Source of the DNA: an uncultured Anaerovibrio sp.
Lineage (GTDB): Bacteria; Bacillota; Negativicutes; Selenomonadales; Selenomonadaceae
Reading direction: 5' to 3'
Assembly: GCA_934203205.1 (NCBI GenBank)
Contig: CAKPYV010000008.1
Coordinates: 1 to 64,000, forward strand
DNA length: 64,000 bases
Position 1 is the first letter of the stretch. The number at the start of each line of letters is the position of its first letter. Both the position numbers and the translations under genes were made by a program. Of the stretch, positions 35,863-45,725 are shown piece by piece. The notes below the pieces were generated by a model. It did not search any database and had not been told where the DNA came from. It worked only from the letters and a program-made list of their open reading frames with translations.

Positions 35863-37905
35863 TTAAAAGCTCCTATTGTAATTCAGCATAACACCCCAGC
35901 TGCGATAGTTGGCATCTCCCTGCTGTCGCAATATTCCCCGCTCCATATCCAAGGACAAGCTGTTTTTATCATCCATACGCCAATCATAGCCAAGAGAAAC
36001 AGAAAACCTCCGCCCAGAGGCACTGGTAAGCCTAGTCAAAGGATCATAGCTCTCTCCATCTGCTCGCAGCCAATTGGCAAACAATCTCAGCTGTCTTTTA
36101 CTATCAAATTGATGAAAATACCCCGCACCATAATACAGCCGATGAACACCTGAGCCATGAGCCAAACCATTATCATAGGCTGTACCACCATCAAAGGTCC
36201 AGGCACCGTAGGCTCCCCAGGAATCCTTTGGGGTAAACCAGCTGCGGTAATACCCCCGCAGTCCAAGGCCATCCCCTTCGGTAAAACTATAATCATTGGG
36301 TGTGCCACTAATAGAGGATTTATCACTATTATTCGTATATTGGAATTTCAGCATATAATGAGTTTTCTTATCTGTATGCAAATATTCCAGCTCATTAGTC
36401 CATTGATTACCAAGATGCATATTCCCAGTCAGACCATCATAGTCCTCCTCATAGGCTCCTCGGAAGGAATAGGAGCCTCGCCAGGTCATACTGGTATATT
36501 TATCCAGATGGCGAACGACTTCCAGGCGAGGGGTAAAATTCCAGCCCTCCCCTAATCGGGAAACTCTAGCCAGATAATCAGGCACCACAGCATTATTATT
36601 TGTCCGGCTGCTGCCTGTAGGCAGATTAACCTCCAAGCCATAACGCACATCATAAACAGGATGCTTATTGGTATACATAGCTGTCAAAGAAGTATCCGTC
36701 AACCCTGACATCTCTCCTCCAGCCAAGCCTGTATTGGACATAACATAGGCATTGCTTAAGGAAAAATCATAGTGATTCTTGCTCCAATAAAAGGAATTAC
36801 CACTGTAGAGCTGATGACCGCTGCGTCCCTCCGGCCCATGCCAGCTATAATATTCCAGGCTCTTTTGCGCCCCCATGCCTTCACCAAAATGCAAAAGGCC
36901 AAAGCGAGCCAATTCCTCATCCTTATGAGCCTCATCCAAATCTACTACAGCCTGCTGTCTATTGGTGATAGCTTCATCTTTCTCCTGAGTGCAAATCTTT
37001 ACATCCTGAATGCAATCCAGCACATCCTGCTTATTCTGAGCCACTTCTATCTGCAGCTCTATAACATTCTGTCTAGCATCAGCCTCTGCCTCCTCAGCCT
37101 CCTGCTGCTGTGCCTTCAACTCATCCAGATACTCACTAACAGAATCGAAATATTCTCTAGCTTCCTCTACCTCTCTGTCCAACTCAGCCATTCTCTCCCA
37201 ATAGGCATCCTGTTCAGCCTGAGCCTGAGCAGCATCGTAGCCATCCCCCTCACCGCTGAATCTGGCTTCAATCTCTGGCAGGCGATTACTTTCATAGCCT
37301 ACCTCCGCCCAGGCCTCCTGAATCCATTGAGCACGCTGTTCATCACTAGCTGTCCAGCCACCACCAGCCCCTACACTATGTGGCTGGTCTACAGCAGCTG
37401 CTTCCTGCACATCCACACATTGCTGCAGCTGGGCCTGAGCCTCATACCAGGTAGGGAGATAATCTGCCACAGCCTGCTGACTGGCAATAGCCTGCTGTGT
37501 CAGCTCTATACGATGCGCTCTTGCCTCCGTTAGTGCCTTTTCTGTTTCTGCCAAAATCTCCTCTGCCTGCTGCTGACTTCCCTGAGCCTGCAAAAGATTA
37601 TCCTCTGCATCCCGGCAGATCTGGATAGCTTCATCCAAATACTGCTGAGCCAAAGCCGCATTGTTGACAGCATCTACCACCCAGTCCTTGGCTGCATCAT
37701 AAGCATTAATGCTCTCCAAGCTATCCTGCATATAATCAAAATCATTATTAATATCCTGTAATACATTCAGTGCAGCATTAGACTGCTGGGGAACACTTAC
37801 CGCCAAGCTTCCCAAAACAGCCGCAGCGGCTTTTTTACGATTGTTATCAGTCTGCCTCCGCTGCTGCAACAGCAAACGGCGTTGCCGAATTCTGGACATT
37901 CGCAT
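35863..37905 (-). CDS. Outer-membrane protein: coiled-coil periplasmic region plus C-terminal beta-barrel
   Basis: A 680-residue protein without a recognised family name. It has a signal peptide (basic start, AAAAVLGSLAVSV, likely cut after residue 44 or 45), then long Ala/Glu/Gln-rich helical segments (about 75-165 and 215-335) that look like coiled coils, then about 335 residues of alternating aromatic and polar beta strands rich in Gly, Tyr and Trp, ending WGVMLNYNRSF with a terminal Phe, the mark of outer-membrane barrels. It lies 18 bases after pelG and directly before the hydrolase, in the pel operon. It is a candidate exporter of Pel in place of PelB/PelC. Function is inferred from location and topology only. 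Confidence 0.8.
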   Translation of the reverse strand: MRMSRIRQRRLLLQQRRQTDNNRKKAAAAVLGSLAVSVPQQSNAALNVLQDINNDFDYMQDSLESINAYDAAKDWVVDAVNNAALAQQYLDEAIQICRDAEDNLLQAQGSQQQAEEILAETEKALTEARAHRIELTQQAIASQQAVADYLPTWYEAQAQLQQCVDVQEAAAVDQPHSVGAGGGWTASDEQRAQWIQEAWAEVGYESNRLPEIEARFSGEGDGYDAAQAQAEQDAYWERMAELDREVEEAREYFDSVSEYLDELKAQQQEAEEAEADARQNVIELQIEVAQNKQDVLDCIQDVKICTQEKDEAITNRQQAVVDLDEAHKDEELARFGLLHFGEGMGAQKSLEYYSWHGPEGRSGHQLYSGNSFYWSKNHYDFSLSNAYVMSNTGLAGGEMSGLTDTSLTAMYTNKHPVYDVRYGLEVNLPTGSSRTNNNAVVPDYLARVSRLGEGWNFTPRLEVVRHLDKYTSMTWRGSYSFRGAYEEDYDGLTGNMHLGNQWTNELEYLHTDKKTHYMLKFQYTNNSDKSSISGTPNDYSFTEGDGLGLRGYYRSWFTPKDSWGAYGAWTFDGGTAYDNGLAHGSGVHRLYYGAGYFHQFDSKRQLRLFANWLRADGESYDPLTRLTSASGRRFSVSLGYDWRMDDKNSLSLDMERGILRQQGDANYRSWGVMLNYNRSF

Positions 37906-37923
37906 TATATTTTCCTCCTTTCC

Positions 37924-39372
37924 TTAGTTTAATTTATCCCCATACAGATAAGCCGCCAATTTGGTAAAAATACCATTAGTGTGTTCAAAGAACACCGGCC
38001 TGCTGCAAAATACAAAATAATTAATTCTCTGACAAAAATATTGTAACCGCCAAATAGCCACAGCACAAGCCAGGACAGCTGCTAGGAAAAAGGTAAAGCC
38101 ATAGCTTATCTCTCCCACTAGCTGTCCTGCTATGCCAAATACCAAATTTGCCAGCAGGAAACTGCCTGTTATAATCAAAGCACCATGCTGATCCTCCAGA
38201 TAGAGAAGCAGGGTATATACCACCTGCAGGGTGCCACAGAAAAATGCCCCTAAAACCAAAAGGCGATAGATATTTACATCCTGATAAGCCACTCCTCCCA
38301 AGGTCAGAAAATAACTGCCCAAGGCCAGGAAAATCAAAGAAAATACCAACTGGAACTCCATGATATTCCTAAACTCTGTCCACAAGGTATAAAGCAAATC
38401 CTTCCGGGAATCCTCCACCTCTTTAAGATTACCCTTTTGCGTAATATAGGTAAAATATATGGCATATTGCTCATAAAATTTTAGCTCCATAGAAACCACA
38501 AACATAATCATAATCGGCAGGATTGACAAAAAGGCATAGAAAGTAATTACATCATACCTTGGGGAATAAAGATAAGTGCCTGCCACCATAACTCCCCAGG
38601 AGCTGTTCCAAACAATAAAATTTGCCACATAGATAGACAAGGTATAAAAAATTATCAGCAAAAACAGTTTGTAATGCTGCTCAAAATATGGCAAAAACTC
38701 AAAATTCATGGCTTGGGATGGATAACCAAAATACCTGACAATCTGTACCATAAAGCACAAATCCAGAATACCTACTCCTATACACATGGACAGCATGGTG
38801 CCCTCCACAGAAGCCATAAAGCCATATTGCAGATTCAGCCAAGTTAGAACAATGCTTATAGCCGCTCCCGCCAAATAACTGCCAAATATGGATTTATAAT
38901 CCTTGAGCGCTGTTAAATATACCATTTGCAGCCACATGGCTATCATTTCTGCAAAGAAGGTATAGGTTATCAGCTTCAGATGCAAGGGCAGAGGCTTATC
39001 CCAATAAAACAGCAGGGCAGCCACTGCCCCTGCCAGCTGAGCCATAAAAATTATTCCATAGCAGGAACCGGATACATTATCATATTCCCCTTCATACAAA
39101 CAATCTGCCAAATATCTGGTTATGATAATGGAAAAACCACAGGAAATCAACTGGGAAAATACAAAGGGATAAATCACCGAGGAAACATATAGCTGGCTGT
39201 TATTTACATCAATACCATAACGAAGAAATAAAAGCTGAATAGCCAGAACCATAGTGGTCAGCAAGGCAAAGGGACCTGCAGTAATCACCGCAGAATAGCC
39301 ATAGGCCATAGCATGACCTGTCAGGGTGCGGTGATTAAAAAGTTTTTTTAGCTCAAAGCCAATTCCTGCCAT
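37924..39372 (-). CDS. pelG: PelG, polytopic membrane protein of Pel synthase
   Basis: A 482-residue integral membrane protein with about 12 predicted helices, of the PelG family (MOP flippase-like). The start MAGIGFELKKLFNHRTLTGHA is highly characteristic. PelG forms the membrane complex with PelD and PelE, while PelF supplies glycosyltransferase activity; it probably moves the polymer through the inner membrane. Its start overlaps the pelF stop (TAATG). Confidence 0.95.
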   Translation of the reverse strand: MAGIGFELKKLFNHRTLTGHAMAYGYSAVITAGPFALLTTMVLAIQLLFLRYGIDVNNSQLYVSSVIYPFVFSQLISCGFSIIITRYLADCLYEGEYDNVSGSCYGIIFMAQLAGAVAALLFYWDKPLPLHLKLITYTFFAEMIAMWLQMVYLTALKDYKSIFGSYLAGAAISIVLTWLNLQYGFMASVEGTMLSMCIGVGILDLCFMVQIVRYFGYPSQAMNFEFLPYFEQHYKLFLLIIFYTLSIYVANFIVWNSSWGVMVAGTYLYSPRYDVITFYAFLSILPIMIMFVVSMELKFYEQYAIYFTYITQKGNLKEVEDSRKDLLYTLWTEFRNIMEFQLVFSLIFLALGSYFLTLGGVAYQDVNIYRLLVLGAFFCGTLQVVYTLLLYLEDQHGALIITGSFLLANLVFGIAGQLVGEISYGFTFFLAAVLACAVAIWRLQYFCQRINYFVFCSRPVFFEHTNGIFTKLAAYLYGDKLN

Positions 39373-40799
39373 TAGCCCTCAGCTCCTTCCAATTGTTGAT
39401 ATATTTCTCGGTAAGAATTAATAAAATTTTCGTAGGTATAACCATTTTTTACTCTCTGCCAGCCTATCTGCCCCATCTTATGCCGCAAATCGAAGTTTTT
39501 AGCCAGACGGATAATCTCCTTGGCCATCTGCTCATAATCCATAGGAGCCACCACGGCTCCTGCTGGCCCCAAATCATCGTTAGAGCCACCATATATCAGC
39601 TCTCGACAACAGCCCACATCTGTGGTAACAAAAGGCCGTCTGGCAGCCTGTCCCTCCAGTACCGCTAGAGGCTGTCCCTCACTGATACTGGACAATAATA
39701 CAATATCCAGCTGAGGGAATACCTCTGCCACATTTACAGAGCCAGTAAACTCCACATTTTTAAGCTTCAACGTTTCCACTGTTTGAAGGCACATTTTATA
39801 ATAATCCGGATCCTCTGCATAAGGCCCAATTACCTTAAGGCAGGCATCTGGAAAAACCTGCTGTACCAGAAGAAAAGCTCGCAGCATGGTAACAATATCC
39901 TTAATTGGCACCACCCGCACTACCCCTCCAATAACCAAAGGACCATCATGATCTGTAAGCTCTGGTATATGGGCAAATCTTTCCATACGGATACCATTAG
40001 GCACGATGCGAATTTTATCAGGATGACAGCCCAGCTCCTGCTCAATAATAGCATTGCGCTCAAACAGAGTTACCACCATATTAGCAGTTGTATAGGCCAG
40101 CTTAGCAATATTATAAAAATACTGTATCCAGACAGATTTAAAATCTCCCTTGGCCCAGCCACATTTGACAATTTCTGTTTCTCTTTCCCGGGAATAAATA
40201 CCATGTTCCGTAATCAAGAATGGCTTATGATACATTTTGGCCGCAATACTGCCAATAATACCACAGTATCCCGTTGCCACGGTATGATATAAATCCGCCT
40301 GTGGCAAGGGATGATGGAAAAAATAAAACAAAGGCAAAAGCATGGATCTCATGGTCCAGAAAAAATCAGTAAAGGGCAGATAGCTGTATTTATCTGCATA
40401 AACCTGACTGATAATATCAAAAAAATCACTGCTCATAAAAATGGTCAATGGATTTTTCTTATGCTTTGCCTGGGAAAACAGATTGACAATGGTTTCTATA
40501 TCAATAGGCTTTTCCCCCACCACCAAATCATATACACACTGCCTTTCCTGCTCATTGAGAACATTCTCCTGCAGCTTAGGAGAATGACAGCTCAAAATCT
40601 CATCCAGAAAAACCTCCTGAATGCCTACCATATTGGCAGTGAATTTGTATTTAAACTTACCTCTATCACGAGAATCTGCCCCAATAGCATAAATAAAAAA
40701 TTCATATTCAGGCAATCCCTCCATCAGCATCTGAAGCCAGGAGGAAACACCTCCTACGACATAGGGATAGGCCCCCTCTACCAGCATGCATATTCTCAT
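39372..40799 (-). CDS. pelF: PelF, Pel polysaccharide glycosyltransferase
   Basis: About 475 residues; GT4-type cytoplasmic glycosyltransferase with a DUF3492-like N-terminus (MRICMLVEGAYPYVVGGVSS) and C-terminal GT4 motifs (VVPIKDIVTMLRAF, then DIVLLSSISEGQPLAVLEG with the donor-binding Glu). PelF polymerises Pel from UDP-sugars (GalNAc/GlcNAc). The ATG at 40799 is preferred: CAGGTGA lies 5 bases before it and the deacetylase stop is one base away. An upstream start would overlap the preceding gene by 26 bases. Confidence 0.96.
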   Translation of the reverse strand: MRICMLVEGAYPYVVGGVSSWLQMLMEGLPEYEFFIYAIGADSRDRGKFKYKFTANMVGIQEVFLDEILSCHSPKLQENVLNEQERQCVYDLVVGEKPIDIETIVNLFSQAKHKKNPLTIFMSSDFFDIISQVYADKYSYLPFTDFFWTMRSMLLPLFYFFHHPLPQADLYHTVATGYCGIIGSIAAKMYHKPFLITEHGIYSRERETEIVKCGWAKGDFKSVWIQYFYNIAKLAYTTANMVVTLFERNAIIEQELGCHPDKIRIVPNGIRMERFAHIPELTDHDGPLVIGGVVRVVPIKDIVTMLRAFLLVQQVFPDACLKVIGPYAEDPDYYKMCLQTVETLKLKNVEFTGSVNVAEVFPQLDIVLLSSISEGQPLAVLEGQAARRPFVTTDVGCCRELIYGGSNDDLGPAGAVVAPMDYEQMAKEIIRLAKNFDLRHKMGQIGWQRVKNGYTYENFINSYREIYQQLEGAEG

Positions 40800-40800
40800 A

Positions 40801-42615
40801 TTATTCACCTGCCCATTTGATTTCAAAATCTCCGTCCGTCACAGTCAGCACATAGGCATTTGCCTGAACTCTTTGAGCACTGCCCCCAGTTACAGAGCCT
40901 ATTTTCTTGTCAGTACGCAAGATAAAGGTTAGTGGCTGATGGAAGTCCCAAGCATTAATCTTAATACCATCCTCACTTCTTGTTAGTCTATAATCCATTT
41001 GGAAATAATCCTTCATTTTTTCATAGCCCTCAGTGGCAGTAACCGGCTCCAGCCAGCCAAACCTATTTTGCAGCTCTGACAAAAGATCCGTCAGGCCTTG
41101 CTTCATCATAGTCCAGGTCAAGTTCTCACTTTCCTCATAGAAAATCTCATCAGGATGAACAAAATGAGAAAATACACCGTTATAATTTACCACAATATAG
41201 TTTTCCCACATTTTCTCCGATGCAGATACGTGGCCAGAAGTTACACGGGGCAGCTCGCAGGTTCCATCTGCATTTAATTGGAAATTTTGGAAATATTGCT
41301 TAGCGGTAGCAAGACCATTCCACAAGGAGGAATATACCTTGATATCTGTAAAGACATTTTTAACAGCTGTTTTTCCCTCAGGACTAAGTATATTGGAGGG
41401 TGGTACATAGGCATGAATTTCATAGCCTGGATATGCATCTGATATATAGCGCTTTAATTCTCTAAGGGACTCCTCCATATCTGCCTGACTCTCCCAGGTG
41501 GCGTACCCCAGACTATCCTGTCCATAACCAGCTGGTGCCAAGGATTGATGATTATAACCATGAATCCCCAGCTCTCCCCCAGCCTTTAATAGTTCGCGAC
41601 CATAGACTATCAAGCTGTTACGAGCATTGACATCGGCCAAGGGCATAAAAGGCCCCTTTACCTGATCACCATAGTTTTCAATAATCAAGCCTGTATACTT
41701 AACATTATACTTTTCACCGTTATTCAGCATCTCCGGCCACCAAAGACGACGATAAAAATCCGCTGTACTTAAGCCTGTTTCCTGATAGATCCTCTCGAAA
41801 TTTCCCTCTGGTACAGGCGAAGGAAAATCATCGATAAAGAACAGCTTCATATTCATCACTGGATAAATATAATCTTCCTTTAGTTGGCTGAGAATAGCTG
41901 TATATATACCATAATTATTCTTATCATCTCGTTCACGGCTATTGCAAACAATGTATTTACCCTGTCCACTATTATGGCTCCAAATAATAGGATGTCCCTC
42001 CTGAGAGGTTACCTGTGGCACAGCATCACTTGTAAGCATCACATCCGTTACTGCTGTAGTATATATATCAGAATCAAAGCCAAAGCCCTGCAGCCCCAGG
42101 AACATATCTCCCGTCACTTGGATGCCTGGTACAGAAATTTCCTGTCCAAGGGAAGCAATACCCAATTGAGCCACCATCTCCTCCGGCAGCAGCTCACTCT
42201 GCAAATTTCGCAAGATAGCCGCCCGGCCTCCCTGCTCTACATACTGCTCTATGGAAGTCATGGCTGCCAGATTTTTCAATTTATTAGTAGCAATCACTAA
42301 TCCCTGACATTTGCTATCAATAACCACAGGCTGATAAAAAGGCACAGATTGAATACTCTTTTTCTGCTCATGAATAATTTTTTCCACAATATGCCTGGTT
42401 AAAACACTTTGCACATCAGCAGGATCATAAATCAAGAGATAGTTTTCCCGGTTTTGCTGCTGACTGCCCACAGCCTGCAAAAAATTGCCTTCTTCAAGAT
42501 GATTCTGCCAAGGATTAATATACAACAAGGCATCCATCCTATTAATCTGAAAAAACACACCCAGCAGGGCGGTAACAATAAATACGCTCCAGATTTCTTT
42601 CTTAAAATTATCCAT
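40801..42615 (-). CDS. Pel-associated polysaccharide deacetylase (DUF2194-like)
   Basis: A 604-residue protein with one N-terminal membrane helix (about residues 9-24) and a large extracytoplasmic part. A first domain (about 55-245) resembles the glutamine-amidotransferase/reductase-like part of PelA; the second is a deacetylase with FFIDDFPSP (Asp262/Asp263) and ELGIHGYNHQS (HxxxH, His352 and His356). It should partly deacetylate the Pel polymer after polymerisation. This gene corresponds to the separate deacetylase of Gram-positive pel clusters. It overlaps the pelE stop by 8 bases. Confidence 0.85.
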   Translation of the reverse strand: MDNFKKEIWSVFIVTALLGVFFQINRMDALLYINPWQNHLEEGNFLQAVGSQQQNRENYLLIYDPADVQSVLTRHIVEKIIHEQKKSIQSVPFYQPVVIDSKCQGLVIATNKLKNLAAMTSIEQYVEQGGRAAILRNLQSELLPEEMVAQLGIASLGQEISVPGIQVTGDMFLGLQGFGFDSDIYTTAVTDVMLTSDAVPQVTSQEGHPIIWSHNSGQGKYIVCNSRERDDKNNYGIYTAILSQLKEDYIYPVMNMKLFFIDDFPSPVPEGNFERIYQETGLSTADFYRRLWWPEMLNNGEKYNVKYTGLIIENYGDQVKGPFMPLADVNARNSLIVYGRELLKAGGELGIHGYNHQSLAPAGYGQDSLGYATWESQADMEESLRELKRYISDAYPGYEIHAYVPPSNILSPEGKTAVKNVFTDIKVYSSLWNGLATAKQYFQNFQLNADGTCELPRVTSGHVSASEKMWENYIVVNYNGVFSHFVHPDEIFYEESENLTWTMMKQGLTDLLSELQNRFGWLEPVTATEGYEKMKDYFQMDYRLTRSEDGIKINAWDFHQPLTFILRTDKKIGSVTGGSAQRVQANAYVLTVTDGDFEIKWAGE

Positions 42616-43498
42616 GGGAAATACCTCCCCAATAGCGCACCATTTCCAGTGCCTTCAATGACAACTCTCCCGGAATAGCTTTCAATTCATCCAGCTTTTC
42701 CTGCATTTTTTCAGGCTGCCGCATATGGAAATATAATTTTATGTATTCCAAATAAGGCTCCTCCTGATCTGGGTAAGCCTGCTGAAATTTTTCACAGGCT
42801 TCCTGAGCCTGGGTATAATTTTCCAATATAATCTCCTTGCGGATTTTTTCCTGCAAAAACTCCATTTCCTCCGGATATACCTGCAAAAGACTATCCAGTA
42901 GGGCTACATACTGCTCAGTACGATTCTTCCTGGTAATATTATCCACAAATTCCTGCTCCAGATAATCCTTTAACAGATAGGCATACTCTCTCTGCAGCTC
43001 CATATTATCCTTATCCTGAAGCAGTTCTCCTTCCACCTTGCTGATTTTGTTTGCCAGCTCCTCAATATGACCAGAAATCATAGACACGGCATAATAAGCA
43101 ATTTCCCGATCCTGATCGTAGGTGGCCATTTTCAGAACTCTTGGATTTTCCAGCACATTCTGCTTAACTGCATCCAAAAAAACCTTGCGCTTAGCACTAA
43201 CATCATCTACCAGGTAAGTGTCATGCAAGGGAATAACATTTTCATCATAGCTAATCATATTGGTAAATACATTGTTTTGGTTCATTAACTTGTGAGGATC
43301 TATATTACACTGAAAGGGCTTTATTCCCTTGATAATTCTTGCTCCCACTACCAACACAAAACCTGCCACCGGCATAAGGAATACTATCAAAGCCTCCGTA
43401 GCTCCTTGAATAGCATCCCCTTGTCTACGGGCGTATAAATAGGCAGCCAGTACCATAATCAGATGACACCCTGCCATTGCCCAAAGCCATCCATCCAT
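42608..43498 (-). CDS. pelE: PelE-like membrane protein with helical repeats
   Basis: A 296-residue protein with two N-terminal membrane helices (about residues 3-23 and 35-55) followed by a cytoplasmic, mostly helical region with TPR-like repeats (about 160-290, for example YTQAQEACEKFQQAYPDQEE). This topology and the place between pelD and the deacetylase match PelE, which joins PelD to the synthase complex. It is one base after the pelD stop. Sequence similarity among PelE proteins is low, so context carries much of the assignment. Confidence 0.85.
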   Translation of the reverse strand: MDGWLWAMAGCHLIMVLAAYLYARRQGDAIQGATEALIVFLMPVAGFVLVVGARIIKGIKPFQCNIDPHKLMNQNNVFTNMISYDENVIPLHDTYLVDDVSAKRKVFLDAVKQNVLENPRVLKMATYDQDREIAYYAVSMISGHIEELANKISKVEGELLQDKDNMELQREYAYLLKDYLEQEFVDNITRKNRTEQYVALLDSLLQVYPEEMEFLQEKIRKEIILENYTQAQEACEKFQQAYPDQEEPYLEYIKLYFHMRQPEKMQEKLDELKAIPGELSLKALEMVRYWGGISHG

Positions 43499-43499
43499 T

Positions 43500-45509
43500 C
43501 TAAACCAGCTCCCTAATATCCTTGATTTCTATACCACGATGCTGCAAACGCTGCTTAACCAGCTGCAAGCCATATTCGTCTGTATCATGCAGCAGCAAAT
43601 ATACATTGCCATCCATAATGCCCACTGTATCCTCCTGACGAATAGAGCCACTAAGACGATTATCCAGCTCCTGATAATTAACATTTTCTGTTCCCAGCTC
43701 CAGCAGTACATTATGCACATCATGCTGTAGCTGTGCCCTTTCCTTAATCCCAGCCTGATGTCTGGCAAATTCTTCCTCCAGCATAATTCTGGTACCTGCC
43801 ACAAATCTCTTACTCTGAATACCATTCTCATAGACATAGGCTTTGCCCATAGCCATGGAAATCAAGCGAGCCGTTACAGACAACAGATTCTGCTGATAAA
43901 TACTCCATTGGTCAAAATCCATACCATAAATCTCAATAATGGCAATAACCTGACCATTATAAATAATAGGTGCGGCCAAATCAGGCAGATTCAACTGCAG
44001 ACCATGATTGACGAAAAGATGGTGATTCTCCAGCATATTTCTAATATAGGCATTTTCCTCAGTCTTACGGGAATGAGGCAATTGTCTGGTTTTATCTCCC
44101 AAACGCACCTTTTGGCGCAAATAGTATTGATCCTTGCCCATAACATATATGGCAATATTATTGGCTCTCATAATCTTGCTGGTAATAACTGCCGCCTGGG
44201 TAAAGATATTCTCCACCTGTACTGTATCCAGCTGTTGAATAATACCGTATAGCCAGCCAATACTATCATCAGAATTAACAATCTGATAATAAAGCTTGTC
44301 CTTAATTTCAATAGATTTTTCATAATTCTTCTGCAGGAAGCCATAGCGCTGATACATATGATCCAGCTTATATCCCATAGATTCCAGCTTCCACTGCCAA
44401 CCATCTGCTATATAGCCGGTGAAAACACCAAAAAACAAATAGGTGGAATAATGAAAAAGATTCTCTGAAATGTAGAATATGCTGGCAAATTCCCCATGAT
44501 TATTCAAAAATACCCAGGTAAGCAATGCTATACATAGCAATACCGCTGGCATAGACTGCTTTTTGCCATAGATAATACCCATGATAATAATGTAAATATA
44601 GCAAATATCCAAGCCTGTAGCCTGATTAACCGGAGTACCTCCCTGCAAAATGCTAATAAACAGCACCACCAGAAAAAGGCCTATATTTTCTAAATAAGGC
44701 CTGATTTTAGGTAAATATTTAGTTTTCCAGCTCTCCCCAACATGTTCAACAGTCTCTGCCGAGTCAGCAAGACTTTTGTAAACCGGCTTTAGCATTTCCA
44801 GCACAGGATATTTAGTCTTTAGGACAAAATGGTAAGTATCTTCCTCATCTGCCTGCCAGCTATTGGCAACAAAGAAATCCTCTCCTTTGCCAGCCACTTC
44901 TATCTGAGGCAGTTGGGCAAAACCATTTACAGTCAACACAATCTGGGTAAAGCTTACTGTTTCCTGCGATTCCACCACAATACGTCTGTTATTTATTTTT
45001 TTCTGCAAAATAGAAAACAAGGCATAAGCTGCATCCTTGGCATAAAGCACCGAGGCAGGCTCTATATCTGAACCAGCCAAATAAAAAGCTTTCTTTTCCC
45101 AAACTGCCGTCAGCAATCTGGCAATAGTGCCTTCCTCTGGCTGCTGTCCCTGACCAAATACCTCTGGCATATGAACTACGCTAACATTTTGCTGATGAGT
45201 TTTGCCCCATGCCAATACAAAATCCTCGTAGCACTTCTGAACTGACAATCCTCTAGTAACATAAAGGAAATGCTCTACCTTGTGGGTTCTTATGTCCTCC
45301 AATACCTTGGAAAGAGAACCTTCCTCCTTGCCATCTGAGAAATACATTACGGCACTAGGACTGTAGAGATTGAAGCTCTCCTCCCGATAATCAGAGGTAT
45401 CCCATCCCTCCTTGTTCAGGCAGTTTCTCAAAAAATCCGCAAGAAAACCAGGACTGCCGGCCATAAGGACATTTCTCCTAAACTGTTTTATATTTTTTCC
45501 CATAATCAT
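43500..45509 (-). CDS. pelD: PelD-like c-di-GMP receptor with N-terminal SDR-like domain
   Basis: A 669-residue protein. Residues 12-240 resemble an extended SDR/epimerase fold (VLMAGSPGFLADFL; FLYVT; HMPEVFGQG), but the catalytic YxxxK is not present (Tyr94 is followed by Val98). Four membrane helices follow at about 273-368, then a GAF domain (about 425-555) and a degenerate GGDEF domain (570-669) in which GGDEF is replaced by DGNVY (633-637). The I-site RxxD is kept as RQED (624-627). In PelD this site binds c-di-GMP and switches on Pel synthesis. It is the first gene of the operon. Two start codons are possible (M1 or M3). Confidence 0.92.
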   Translation of the reverse strand: MIMGKNIKQFRRNVLMAGSPGFLADFLRNCLNKEGWDTSDYREESFNLYSPSAVMYFSDGKEEGSLSKVLEDIRTHKVEHFLYVTRGLSVQKCYEDFVLAWGKTHQQNVSVVHMPEVFGQGQQPEEGTIARLLTAVWEKKAFYLAGSDIEPASVLYAKDAAYALFSILQKKINNRRIVVESQETVSFTQIVLTVNGFAQLPQIEVAGKGEDFFVANSWQADEEDTYHFVLKTKYPVLEMLKPVYKSLADSAETVEHVGESWKTKYLPKIRPYLENIGLFLVVLFISILQGGTPVNQATGLDICYIYIIIMGIIYGKKQSMPAVLLCIALLTWVFLNNHGEFASIFYISENLFHYSTYLFFGVFTGYIADGWQWKLESMGYKLDHMYQRYGFLQKNYEKSIEIKDKLYYQIVNSDDSIGWLYGIIQQLDTVQVENIFTQAAVITSKIMRANNIAIYVMGKDQYYLRQKVRLGDKTRQLPHSRKTEENAYIRNMLENHHLFVNHGLQLNLPDLAAPIIYNGQVIAIIEIYGMDFDQWSIYQQNLLSVTARLISMAMGKAYVYENGIQSKRFVAGTRIMLEEEFARHQAGIKERAQLQHDVHNVLLELGTENVNYQELDNRLSGSIRQEDTVGIMDGNVYLLLHDTDEYGLQLVKQRLQHRGIEIKDIRELV

Positions 45510-45630
45510 ACCCTAACCCATATAAAAATTCTCCTATATTTTAATTGTAATATTATTCCTCTATCAGATAAATAGGACTATAGACGGAGAATATTGTCAC
45601 AACTGGAGCAAATAAGTTTATCTTCACCTC

Positions 45631-45671
45631 AAAAAAACAAGGAGCCGTGAAAATATATTCACAGCTCCTTG
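45631..45671 (-). terminator. Terminator after araA
   Basis: Minus strand: CAAGGAGCTGTGAA-TATATT-TTCACGGCTCCTTG followed by TTTTTTT. It separates the ara genes from the pel operon, which must be started between here and 45509; no consensus promoter was found there. Confidence 0.9.
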
Positions 45672-45725
45672 CCGAGGAAGGGAAAAAAGTATTACTCAAA
45701 ATTGAGTAAGGAAAGGACTATTTAA

